Shown piece after piece: positions 9,979 to 17,877 of a stretch of 64,000 bases of DNA (positions are counted from its first letter, which is position 1; every line of letters starts with the position of its first letter). The notes beneath the pieces are model-generated. The model saw only the letters and a program-made list of their open reading frames with translations, did no database searches and was not told the DNA's origin. Origin of the DNA: an uncultured Succinivibrio sp. GTDB taxonomy: Bacteria > Pseudomonadota > Gammaproteobacteria > Enterobacterales > Succinivibrionaceae. The position numbers were made by a program, and so were the translations under genes. The stretch is from positions 25,762-89,761 of the forward strand of contig CAKQDA010000008.1 in assembly GCA_934218695.1 (NCBI GenBank), read 5' to 3'.

Positions 9979-11586
9979 TTAAACTTTAAACTCAGCTACC
10001 ATGTTCATGAGTTTTACAACCTGATCATTTGAGTCTTTGATATTTGTCTCGATATCTGAAATTGCTCCATTGAGTGCTTTAGAGCCGTCAGTGATGTTCT
10101 TCATGTTTGAAGAAATTTCGGATGTGGCAACTGTCTGTTGTTCTGCAGCTGTTGCAATCTGTGTGATCTGACCCGATACCTCTTTAACCTTATCTGTTAA
10201 CTCGTTTAGGATCTGCTCAATCAGTGAACTTTCCTCTGACAGTCCGTCCATAACCTTTACAGATACCTGCATTGCATCATCTGCGTCTTTAGCATCATTC
10301 TGAACACCTGTAACCATGCGGGTGATTTCCTGTGTGGAGCTCGATGTTCTTGAAGCCAGTGCTCTAACCTCATCTGCAACCACAGCAAATCCCTTACCGG
10401 CCTCACCGGCACGGGCTGCTTCAATTGCAGCATTCAATGCCAGAAGATTTGTCTGTGATGCAATTTCATCAATAGTCTGGACAATTGATCCAATCTTCTG
10501 TGCCTGATCTGCCAGTTTCTGAACAAGTTTTGCATCAGCCTTTGATTTATCAACCTGAGCTTCTATCTTACTGATGATTGACTGAACCTTGCTTACGCCT
10601 TCTGTTGTAGTGCGTGTTGATTCATCAGCTGTAGCAGAGGCATGCTCACAGTTGCTCGCTATGTCCTGAGTGGTGGATACCATCTCATCAGATGCAGCTG
10701 CAACTGTAATGGCTCTGTTCTGATTATCCTCAGCTGTGTCCCCGATTTTATCTGAGGCTTCAGACAGCACATCTATGATTTTGCCAAGGCTGTTGGATAC
10801 ATTGACGATTGCAGCAATATCCTTCTGCCATACCTTTCTCATTTCCTCTAAAGAATCAGCTAAAGGGCTGAGTTCATCTTTTCTGTAATTACTGATTTCA
10901 AATCTCATATCACAGGCAGCAATCTTTTTTGCCTGACCTGTGATTTCTCTGATACGTTTTGCCAGACTCTCTGGAATAAAGTAGGTAAAAATGATTGCAA
11001 CAAGGATCTCGAAGGCGGTGCATGAAAAGATTGTTATATATGTGCCATGACTTTTGATTGAGTTTATATCGGTCTTTGATTCTCTTATCTGATTACCGTT
11101 GACGACAGCCATATTTGAACAGATAGTCAGAAAGTTCTGGTTCATAGAGCCGAGCACCACATTTCTTGCAAGATTGAGATCGTTTTTTCTGATGGCAGGA
11201 ATTAGCATATTGTTTAATGTATCAATATATTCTCTGGCATTATTTTTAATTGCACCTATCTCTTTTGGATAGCGGGTTGTCTGCAGAGCATCAGCAGCTT
11301 TTTTTGCCTTATCAATCAGAGCTTCTGATTCTGAAATGTAGGATTCACTGTTTTCTGCATCAGTGACAATTTTTCTGACCTGAAAGTGTAAATTGTAAAA
11401 GGAGTCCAGAGCCTTTCTGGTTCTTTCATATCGAACGTTCAGATTTTCGATTTTATCAATGGTAATCTCACGTGTGGATGAGATTTTGTATACAGATGTT
11501 GCAACAAGAACAGCAGTCAGCAGAATAAGAATGACAAAACTGCCAACGATTTTGCTTCTAAAGGTAAGATTGTTGAAGGAAAACAT
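9979..11586 (-). CDS. Methyl-accepting chemotaxis protein (3 of 3)
   Basis: Third chemoreceptor, 535 residues: membrane helix near residues 12-32, a helical periplasmic sensor with [19 protein letters not shown], a second membrane helix near 188-208, HAMP, and the signalling tip [18 protein letters not shown]. It is closest to the 4327-5934 receptor in both sensor and signalling parts. It ends EFKV, so it lacks the CheR/CheB pentapeptide. GAGGA precedes the ATG at 11586. A leftward terminator is shared with the tRNA-Phe genes. Ligand unknown. Confidence 0.93.
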   Translation of the reverse strand: MFSFNNLTFRSKIVGSFVILILLTAVLVATSVYKISSTREITIDKIENLNVRYERTRKALDSFYNLHFQVRKIVTDAENSESYISESEALIDKAKKAADALQTTRYPKEIGAIKNNAREYIDTLNNMLIPAIRKNDLNLARNVVLGSMNQNFLTICSNMAVVNGNQIRESKTDINSIKSHGTYITIFSCTAFEILVAIIFTYFIPESLAKRIREITGQAKKIAACDMRFEISNYRKDELSPLADSLEEMRKVWQKDIAAIVNVSNSLGKIIDVLSEASDKIGDTAEDNQNRAITVAAASDEMVSTTQDIASNCEHASATADESTRTTTEGVSKVQSIISKIEAQVDKSKADAKLVQKLADQAQKIGSIVQTIDEIASQTNLLALNAAIEAARAGEAGKGFAVVADEVRALASRTSSSTQEITRMVTGVQNDAKDADDAMQVSVKVMDGLSEESSLIEQILNELTDKVKEVSGQITQIATAAEQQTVATSEISSNMKNITDGSKALNGAISDIETNIKDSNDQVVKLMNMVAEFKV

Positions 11587-11866
11587 AACGTCCTCACTGT
11601 AAAATTATTTATATAGTTTTCAGCCCTAAATGTTTGTTTTTATGATAGTCAGTTAATAATTATTCATAATGCTTTCAGCATTATATGCATCTGTGTAAAT
11701 TAAAAGTCACATTGTGTGTTAAATGCACTTTAACAGCAAAGATGCACTAGAATTTTCTTTTTTTTTGTGACACTTTTATACAACAAAACAATTATTTGTA
11801 AATGAAAATAAATTTCATAAAGCATAACTTAGTGAAACAAAAAAATTTTTTTGTCTGTAAAATTTA

Positions 11867-11896
11867 TTGATAACTGGTACTGATAGTATGTAAAAT
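11867..11896 (+). promoter_or_regulatory. Candidate promoter of the XRE-type regulator
   Basis: TTGATA (11867-11872), an 18-base spacer and TAAAAT (11891-11896). The predicted start near 11903 places both downstream palindromes in the leader. Confidence 0.5.
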
Positions 11897-11911
11897 ATAA
11901 CTACAAAAACA

Positions 11912-11943
11912 GACATGTCTCATTGTCGCTCACAGGACATGTC
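11912..11943. promoter_or_regulatory. Doubled palindromic operator candidate
   Basis: Two identical, self-palindromic 8-mers GACATGTC lie at 11912-11919 and 11936-11943, with 24 bases between centres, just upstream of a helix-turn-helix gene and downstream of a promoter candidate. This arrangement is typical of an autoregulatory operator; binding itself is inferred. Confidence 0.5.
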
Positions 11944-11976
11944 ATCACCTTAGAAAACTTGAAAGTTATAAACTAT

Positions 11977-12237
11977 ATGAAAAAACAAATTCAGTTATCT
12001 GCAGCTGCAGAGGGGGCCTTGCGTAAGCTTGGCAAAGGCATAAAAACAGCACGTATCAAGAAGGGAATTACTGCCACATCAATGGCTGAGTTAATGGATA
12101 CTACCCGTGTAACTCTAGGCTCAATTGAAGACGGTCTTCCTTCTGTATCCATGGGACATTACATCAAAGCCTTATCAGTACTGGGACTTGATCTTCGTCT
12201 GACAGGTCTTCTGTTAGAAGAAGCTCAGAAAGCCTAA
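11977..12237 (+). CDS. XRE-type helix-turn-helix regulator
   Basis: Small DNA-binding protein of about 86 residues from the ATG at 11977. An in-frame TTG at 11923 would lengthen it, but that would place the palindromic leader inside the gene. The helix-turn-helix is seen in TARIKKGITATSMAELM followed by TTRVTLGSIEDG, then a hydrophobic helix ALSVLGLDLRLTGLL. It resembles HipB-type antitoxin/regulator proteins, but no hipA-like gene follows; a terminator starts right after its stop. It probably represses its own promoter through the two GACATGTC sites. There is no obvious Shine-Dalgarno sequence. Confidence 0.7.
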   Translation: MKKQIQLSAAAEGALRKLGKGIKTARIKKGITATSMAELMDTTRVTLGSIEDGLPSVSMGHYIKALSVLGLDLRLTGLLLEEAQKA

Positions 12238-12239
12238 TC

Positions 12240-12267
12240 TGACAATTTCTTTATTGTCTCTTTTTTA
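12240..12267 (+). terminator. Terminator after the XRE-type gene
   Basis: GACAAT and ATTGTC form a short stem around TTCTTT, followed by TCTTTTTT, immediately after the stop codon. Confidence 0.6.
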
Positions 12268-12744
12268 TGTATCAGATTGTGCGTGGTCTCTGACTGTGCA
12301 CAATTGTTTCTCATCTGGCAGTTCATCAGATACTCATAGTCTAATCAGTGATGTCAGTTCAGATAAGTTTTCCACAAATCCTGCCATATGGCTGTCTTTT
12401 TAAAGCATTTTTTTTGCCGTTTACTGCAGTTATGACCTTACGTTAAAAAGAAAGTCCAGTATCTTTAAGCATGATCTACAGTCAGATGTAAAGATAATGG
12501 AAATACATGAGCAAATGATATGCTCTTCAACGAAGACCACTTCATGTCACTCAATGACAACCGCTGTTTTGCTCGTTTAAATCAATTAGATCATTTATGG
12601 CAAAAAAGACCCTACTTTGCATAATAAGCGTTTATTTGAACTCTTTTTCATGCTAAATTAGACACATCACAACGCAGATATTTTCAGTTTCCTTACCGGG
12701 ACTGAACGTAACCTATTTAAGCTTATATATATAGAGCGTGTATT
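12268..12744 (+). other. Intergenic region upstream of hfq with a possible 34-residue ORF
   Basis: No long gene. A small ORF at 12520-12624 would encode a 34-residue peptide containing NEDHFMSLNDNRCF and LDHLWQKRPYF, with GAG 8 bases upstream of its ATG. It may be a gene remnant, a small protein or chance. Several short inverted repeats occur (GAGCA and TGCTC; TGTCA and TGACA; GCCATATGGC near 12383). The hfq promoter is expected here, but I cannot place it with confidence. Confidence 0.25.
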
Positions 12745-13239
12745 TTGGAAGAATTTAACAATAACAGAAGCGGTGAGCATAAGTCATTTAAACTGAACAA
12801 ACCTGGTTTTCATGGCGGTCCGCGACTGAACAAATCAAACAGACCAAATCGTGGACGTGACAGGCAGAAGGGGCTGGTTTCCGCCTTTGTGCAGGGTAAA
12901 GGTCAGAATGCAGCGTTAAAGTGGCTGATGGAAAGCAGAACTCCTGTAAGCATTTTTCTCATCACAGGAGTGAAGTTTGAGGGCCTTGTAAGTGCATTTG
13001 ATGCCTTTACCATCAGCATTACAGATGTAAAGCATCATCAGCAGATGATTTATAAGGATAAGATTTCCACAATCACCATTAAGAAGCCTGAAAATGGTTC
13101 ATCCATGCATAAATCACCATTTCACCGTGGATTTGAACCTGCAGCTCCAGGAATGTCCCGTCCTTTAAGAGGTGACTCCGCTCAGAATAATGACGATGGT
13201 GTTACTCTGCCTGAAGATCATGTTGAGTATTTAGGTTAA
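12745..13239 (+). CDS. hfq: Divergent Hfq-type RNA chaperone
   Basis: Sm-fold RNA chaperone that pairs small RNAs with mRNAs. Residues about 49-110 align with Hfq: LKWLMESRTPVSIFLITG (Sm1) and GLVSAFDAF, then QQMIYKDKISTI (Sm2). Unusual points: the near-invariant YKH of Sm2 reads YKD; the arginine rim (RRER in E. coli) reads MESR; and about 48 Asn/Arg/Lys/Gly-rich residues precede the Sm core. The long form starts at TTG 12745, with no in-frame ATG. An alternative GTG at 12889 would give a protein starting like normal Hfq, so the extension depends on start choice. The C-tail is acidic (DDGVTLPEDHVEYLG). It does not lie in the usual miaA-hfq-hflX context. Confidence 0.75.
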   Translation: MEEFNNNRSGEHKSFKLNKPGFHGGPRLNKSNRPNRGRDRQKGLVSAFVQGKGQNAALKWLMESRTPVSIFLITGVKFEGLVSAFDAFTISITDVKHHQQMIYKDKISTITIKKPENGSSMHKSPFHRGFEPAAPGMSRPLRGDSAQNNDDGVTLPEDHVEYLG

Positions 13240-13278
13240 TTCATCTCCTTATAAAAGATCCAGCTGAATCTGTCAGAC

Positions 13279-13320
13279 AAAAGAAAGGTGCCGTACACCA
13301 GTACAGGCACCTTTCTTTGA
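13279..13320. terminator. Bidirectional terminator between hfq and the HAD gene
   Basis: AAAGAAAGGTGCC pairs exactly with GGCACCTTTCTTT around a loop that can itself pair (GTAC/GTAC). It sits between convergent genes. Confidence 0.8.
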
Positions 13321-13358
13321 GATGAGTATGACTGCGTTTTTCTGTCTTCAGTTTTAGC

Positions 13359-13970
13359 CTATCTGTCACACACAAAGTAATTGATCATTTCATTGTCTTT
13401 AACTTCGATGCAGTCAAAACCACCTCTGAGAGCTGCTTTGATCCCTAACTGTCCGTCTTCAAACACAAGACAGTCTTCAGCTTTAAGTTCAAGTTTTCTG
13501 GCAGCTTCAAGAAAAGTGTCGGGATTTGGTTTGTGTCTGGTAACATCATCAGCTGTAACCAAAGCATCAATATAGTCAATAAGTCCCTTTTCCTTTAAAA
13601 TTCTTGTAGCGTTTGCTGTTCTTGTACCAGTGCCGACAGCAATTCTGATCCCCATAGCTTTTGCGACTTTTAGTTCACTGAAGATCCTGTCAAAAACTTC
13701 AATCCTAGGAATATTTTCCTGAAAAATGCTAATTTTTCTTCTGACATATTCATCGATATCACCGACAGGTTCGCCTTTATTTTTGTAATATGCCGCAATA
13801 TCGCGACTTGCCGATCCGCCCATGGCGTAAATGTCCTTTATATCAATGTCAAAACCGTGTTCAGTTGCAACCTGCTTCCAGGCCAGTGCATGGTAGGGCA
13901 TTGAATTGATAAGAGTTCCGTCAAGATCGAAAATGAGTCCCTTGTAGTTTTGTATTTCTGAATAGTTCAT
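13359..13970 (-). CDS. HAD-family sugar-phosphate phosphatase (YqaB-like)
   Basis: Cytoplasmic HAD hydrolase, 203 residues. Motif I is IFDLDGTLINSMPYH with the nucleophile Asp; the cap helix region follows. Motif II is AVGTGT, and motif III-IV is TRHKPNPDTFLEAA with the Lys followed by VFEDGQLGIKAA. The VGTGT/HKPxPDTF pattern matches E. coli YqaB, a fructose-1-phosphate/6-phosphogluconate phosphatase. Beta-phosphoglucomutases share the fold, so the substrate is not proven. It converges with hfq, sharing its terminator. Confidence 0.82.
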   Translation of the reverse strand: MNYSEIQNYKGLIFDLDGTLINSMPYHALAWKQVATEHGFDIDIKDIYAMGGSASRDIAAYYKNKGEPVGDIDEYVRRKISIFQENIPRIEVFDRIFSELKVAKAMGIRIAVGTGTRTANATRILKEKGLIDYIDALVTADDVTRHKPNPDTFLEAARKLELKAEDCLVFEDGQLGIKAALRGGFDCIEVKDNEMINYFVCDR

Positions 13971-14247
13971 AAAAGTGCTGACCTGTAGTCTTTAATATCA
14001 CGATTTTAAATTAAAGCAGTATTTTATCAGACTGCTGTTCTTTTTTATAAGGCAAAATCCTACAGAATGAAAGTGTCTGTTCTTACCAGTCCTGCTGACT
14101 GTTTTATGTGCACTATTCATTTTCAGCTTTTCAAATACTACAATCGTCATTGTATTTGTGCTAATTTATCTGCATAAAGAGTGACCCTGTTCAGATACTG
14201 GATCTTCTAATAATAATCAAAAGACAATCACATGGATATCAGATAGC

Positions 14248-15660
14248 ATGGATGTTAGAAAGGTAGAGTGCCAGACACTGATTATAGGTGCCGGTACTGC
14301 AGGCATTGAAGCCTACAAAAGTGCTGTGGAAAATGGTCAGGACTGTGTCATTGTGGATTCAGGCCCCCTAGGTACCACAGCTCAGAGATCTGGCGAGTTG
14401 CCGGTGTCTCTGCTGATGGATGCGGGTCTGTCTCTGCATGCTATAGAAAATCTTGATGAATGCGGTATTTCCTTTGCCACAAAAGTTAAGCCTGATACTT
14501 CCAACGTGATGGTGTCTCTCAGAGCTGTAAGAGCAAGAGCCACTTCTGAAGTGCTCTCCTTTATGTATAGAATTCCCGAGAGTAAAAGAATAAGAGGCAA
14601 GGCAAAATTTACAGACTCACATACAGTTATTGTTGACGGCTGCATAGAAATAACCTTTAAGACAGCAGTCATTGCAACAGGCTCGTCTCCCCTTGTAACG
14701 TACGAACAGTCCAGACTTAAGAATATTTTAACCACCAATGAATTCTTTGAACTTGAAAAACTGCCAAAATCAGTAGCCGTCTTTGGCAGCTCCAAAATAG
14801 GTTTGGAACTGGGACAGGCTCTGTCATATCTTGGTGTTGATGTGGCGGTGTTCGGTCAGAGAAAACTCTGGTCACTGACTGACGATACTATTCTTACAGT
14901 AGCGCATCAGATGCTCTCCTCAAGGTTCAATTTATATGTGGATACTTTCATCACCTCAATGGAAGATGAGGAAGATGAAGGTTATGCAATCTACTACATC
15001 GACGATCGCGGCTATGAAAACTATCTGCATATGCAGAGTGTGGTTGCCGCAACTGACAGGATCCCGAATATTGCAGGTATGAATCTGCAGAATATAGGTG
15101 TAAAACTCGACAGAACCGGCTGTATTAGTGTTGATCCAGGTACTCTGCAGACTTCAGTTGCCAATATTTTTGCAGCAGGTGATGTCTGCCATTCAGATCA
15201 CCTGTCATCAGTTGCCAGATCAGAAGGCTTTGATGCAGGAGCCAATGCCGCAACATTCCCGGACTTAAACAAAAGACGCACTCAGATAAGAGTTGATATC
15301 GTGTTTACCGATCCTGTTCTTGCCATTGCAGGAAAAACTTTAAATGAGATGCGCGATTATGCCAGGGAAACTGGGGATACATTTATCACAACAGAAGTAA
15401 GACTGTCTCAGGGGCATTTCAGAGGGTTAAGAGAGGATGGCGGAATGCTGAGTATCTATACTTCAGTCAGAACACATAAAATTCTAGGAGCAGAGCTTTG
15501 TGCCTTTAAAGGTGATAAGATAGCTCAGCTTTTAGCCTTAGCCATGGAAAACGGTCTGACTGTAGAGACTCTGGCTAAATATTCTTTCTTCAATCTGTCA
15601 GCTGAAACTGTAATTACAAAGGCAGCTCAGGAAGCATTGAAAAAGTTAAATAAGAAATAG
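14248..15660 (+). CDS. FAD/NAD-binding protein of the dihydrolipoamide dehydrogenase family, active-site residues lost
   Basis: A 470-residue pyridine-nucleotide-disulphide oxidoreductase fold. Seen: FAD motif LIIGAGTAGIEAYKSA near residue 10, NAD motif VAVFGSSKIGLELGQAL near 175, and IFAAGDVCHSD near 308, then a dimerisation domain. In related enzymes the stretch after the first motif reads GTTCARVGCMPSK with the redox disulphide; here it reads GTTAQRSGELPVS, so both cysteines are gone. The C-terminal His-x-x-x-x-Glu region reads FFNLSAETV, so the catalytic His is missing too. It likely binds FAD but cannot run the usual dithiol cycle. It is encoded just upstream of rdgB-hemW with a 28-base gap, so it may be cotranscribed. 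Function unknown. Confidence 0.8.
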   Translation: MDVRKVECQTLIIGAGTAGIEAYKSAVENGQDCVIVDSGPLGTTAQRSGELPVSLLMDAGLSLHAIENLDECGISFATKVKPDTSNVMVSLRAVRARATSEVLSFMYRIPESKRIRGKAKFTDSHTVIVDGCIEITFKTAVIATGSSPLVTYEQSRLKNILTTNEFFELEKLPKSVAVFGSSKIGLELGQALSYLGVDVAVFGQRKLWSLTDDTILTVAHQMLSSRFNLYVDTFITSMEDEEDEGYAIYYIDDRGYENYLHMQSVVAATDRIPNIAGMNLQNIGVKLDRTGCISVDPGTLQTSVANIFAAGDVCHSDHLSSVARSEGFDAGANAATFPDLNKRRTQIRVDIVFTDPVLAIAGKTLNEMRDYARETGDTFITTEVRLSQGHFRGLREDGGMLSIYTSVRTHKILGAELCAFKGDKIAQLLALAMENGLTVETLAKYSFFNLSAETVITKAAQEALKKLNKK

Positions 15661-15688
15661 ACATACAAATAAAAGGGCAGTGGTTTTT

Positions 15689-16291
15689 ATGGAAAAAACA
15701 TTAGTGCTAGCTTCTGGAAATGAGGGAAAGGCCAGAGAGTTTCGCGCCATTCTGGAACCTCTTGGTTTTAAAATTGTTCTGCAGAAGACTCTTGGAATCG
15801 ATTCTCCTGAGGAGAACGGCAGAAGTTTTCTGGAAAACGCCATTATCAAGGCAAGATACGCCAGTGAGAAGTCAGGCATGTGGGCTCTTGCTGATGATTC
15901 GGGGCTTGCTGTTGATGCCTTAAACGGAGCTCCCGGTATTTATTCTGCCCGTTACGCCGGTGAACACGGAGACGACAGAGCAAACAACACAAAGCTGCTC
16001 GAAGAGCTGAAAAATGTTCCTGAAGGTAAGAGAACAGCCAGATACTACTGTGCCTTATGTCTGGTTCGACATGCCGACGATCCTGTGCCTCTGACTGTAC
16101 TGTCATCATGGGAAGGTGCAATCGGATTAAAGGAACTAGGTTCTGGCGGATTCGGTTATGATCCTCTGTTCCTTGTTACCGGAAGAAACTGTACTGCAGC
16201 TCAGCTGCCTCCTCAGATTAAAAATTTGATCTCTCACAGAGCAAGGGCACTGCAGGCATTAACCTATAAGCTAGAGCATAATCTTTCATGA
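15689..16291 (+). CDS. rdgB: Non-canonical purine NTP pyrophosphatase
   Basis: Removes ITP, dITP and XTP from the nucleotide pool by releasing pyrophosphate. The family start LVLASGNEGKAREF is present, with ALADDSGLAVDALNGAPGIY (metal-binding Asp-Asp), GGFGYDPLF near residue 150, and SHRARAL near the end. The ATG at 15689 is preferred to the in-frame GTG at 15680, which is too close to AAAAGGG. About 200 residues is normal. The stop overlaps the hemW start (ATGA), giving the conserved rdgB-hemW pair. Confidence 0.95.
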   Translation: MEKTLVLASGNEGKAREFRAILEPLGFKIVLQKTLGIDSPEENGRSFLENAIIKARYASEKSGMWALADDSGLAVDALNGAPGIYSARYAGEHGDDRANNTKLLEELKNVPEGKRTARYYCALCLVRHADDPVPLTVLSSWEGAIGLKELGSGGFGYDPLFLVTGRNCTAAQLPPQIKNLISHRARALQALTYKLEHNLS

Positions 16292-17415
16292 CAGTTCCGC
16301 TTCCTGTAAGTCTCTATGTTCATTATCCATGGTGCATACGCAAGTGTCCGTACTGCGATTTTAATTCCTATCCTAAAAACAGGAGCGTATGTACTGATGA
16401 GTCATATCTTAATGCTCTGCTTTCTGATTTTTATCAGAATGTAAATCTTTTATCAGGCAGAAAATTTAATGCTGTCTACTTCGGTGGCGGTACTCCATCT
16501 CTGTTTCCTCCTTCGCTTATGGAAAAGCTTTTAAAGGAAATTTATCCGTACTGTATGGATGAGTGTGAAATTTCCATGGAGGCAAATCCGGGAACTGTTT
16601 CGCCTGCCTCCTTAAAAGACTATAAGAGTCTTGGAATAAACAGGATCAGTCTTGGAGTTCAGAGCTTTGATGACAGGGAACTGAAGCTTTTGGGCAGAAT
16701 TCATGACTCAGAAACAGCTGTAAAAGCCTGTCAGAGCGTTATAAAAGCAGGATTTAAAAATTTCAATATTGATATCATGCACGGTCTTCCTTTTCAGACC
16801 GCTCAAAAGGCTCTGTCAGATCTCAGAACAGCCGCCTCTTTAGGCTGTAATCATCTGTCGTGGTACGAGCTGACATTAGAAGAGGATACATATTTTGGAT
16901 CTCATCCTCCGCAACTCCCAGATGAGGACTGCCTTGCAGATATTGAAAATCAGGGATTCTCTCTTTTGAGTGAACTTGGTTTTAACCGATATGAAGTATC
17001 TGGTTATACTAGGGACAGACGCTGTCAGAACAATATCAACTACTGGTTTTTCTATGATTATTTCGGGATCGGAGCCGGAGCTCATTCAAAAATAAAAACC
17101 GGTGATAAAACCTGCAGAAGAGCTAACCGTCAGGATCCTAAAGCCTACATGGAGGACGTTGAGCAGAGAAAGGATAATTTCTTTGAAGTAAAAAAGACCG
17201 ATCTTCCATTTGAGTTCATGCTCAACCGTCTGAGAGTTTTTGATGAAACCGGGTATGATGAGTTTGAACATACCACTTCTCTTGATTTTTCAGCAGTAAA
17301 AGAAAAACTGTACAGGGCAAGAGATGAAGGTCTTTTAAAGTTCTCTGATACAGGGTATTCTCTTACGGAGAAGGGGCGCTGGATGCTCAATGATATTCTG
17401 GAGTTATTCCTGTAG
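16288..17415 (+). CDS. hemW: Radical SAM heme chaperone HemW
   Basis: Radical SAM protein of the HemN-like family that carries heme for insertion into respiratory enzymes. The N-terminal CIRKCPYCDFNSY holds the 4Fe-4S CxxxCxxC plus the extra Cys-Asp-Phe typical of the family, followed by VYFGGGTPSLF and EANPGT. 375 residues is the normal length. The start ATG overlaps the rdgB stop by 4 bases, so the two are translationally coupled. HemW rather than HemN coproporphyrinogen dehydrogenase is favoured by size and by pairing with rdgB. Confidence 0.93.
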   Translation: MTVPLPVSLYVHYPWCIRKCPYCDFNSYPKNRSVCTDESYLNALLSDFYQNVNLLSGRKFNAVYFGGGTPSLFPPSLMEKLLKEIYPYCMDECEISMEANPGTVSPASLKDYKSLGINRISLGVQSFDDRELKLLGRIHDSETAVKACQSVIKAGFKNFNIDIMHGLPFQTAQKALSDLRTAASLGCNHLSWYELTLEEDTYFGSHPPQLPDEDCLADIENQGFSLLSELGFNRYEVSGYTRDRRCQNNINYWFFYDYFGIGAGAHSKIKTGDKTCRRANRQDPKAYMEDVEQRKDNFFEVKKTDLPFEFMLNRLRVFDETGYDEFEHTTSLDFSAVKEKLYRARDEGLLKFSDTGYSLTEKGRWMLNDILELFL

Positions 17416-17466
17416 ATTACAGTTTATTGGCAGAGACAGAAGTTTAAGTTACCAGAAATCTCAAAA

Positions 17467-17604
17467 ACGTGTTTTTTTAATATATTTATCAATAAAACGT
17501 GAATTTTTACAGTTTAATAAATCAATAAAACGTGAAAATTTACAACTTAACGAACCAATAAAACGTGAAAATTTCAGCTGTTCAGCTCAGAATAACGTGA
17601 AAAC
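17467..17604. repeat. Array of ACGTG motifs with ~33-bp period
   Basis: AATAAAACGTGAA occurs at 17491, 17524 and 17557, exactly 33 bp apart, flanked by weaker copies with ACGTG at 17467 and 17595. Spacing of the ACGTG cores is 30, 33, 33 and 32 bp, about three helical turns. The three core units translate as SIKREFLQFNK-like 11-residue repeats in a 75-residue ORF, but that ORF overlaps hemW out of frame and lacks a good start. I regard this as a DNA or RNA repeat array rather than a gene. It lies in a 460-bp gap between hemW and rnr. Confidence 0.7.
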
Positions 17605-17628
17605 ATATGTAGCTTAACGTTGTAGAGA

Positions 17629-17653
17629 GAAAAAAAACTGCCATACTGCAGTT
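17629..17653 (-). terminator. Possible minus-strand terminator upstream of rnr
   Basis: On the minus strand AACTGC and GCAGTT form a 6-bp stem with a 6-base loop, followed by a T-run. No minus-strand gene is seen to its right, so it may be fortuitous or end an antisense RNA. A possible rnr -10 element TATAAT is at 17753-17758 without a clear -35. Confidence 0.3.
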
Positions 17654-17877
17654 CATTTCAGCAACTTTCATCGTAAGCTACAGTACATGGATATTGTCAA
17701 AAAAAAGTTCAGATTTGAATATTTAAACTCTCATAAAGATTAAACTATCACCTATAATTGATTTAACAGCAGTTATCTAACATTAAGACTTATAAAGAAT
17801 TTATAGAGAGTTTACAGGCAGAGTGCTTCTCTAAACTCTTTTCAAGAGCAGAGGCTCGTTCCTCTTAAGGACATTTT

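Noticed and set aside
17390..17617. 75-residue ORF with three 11-residue repeats (SIKREF-like)
   Set aside because: It begins inside hemW in another frame, lacks a ribosome site, and its repeats follow from the 33-bp DNA repeat.
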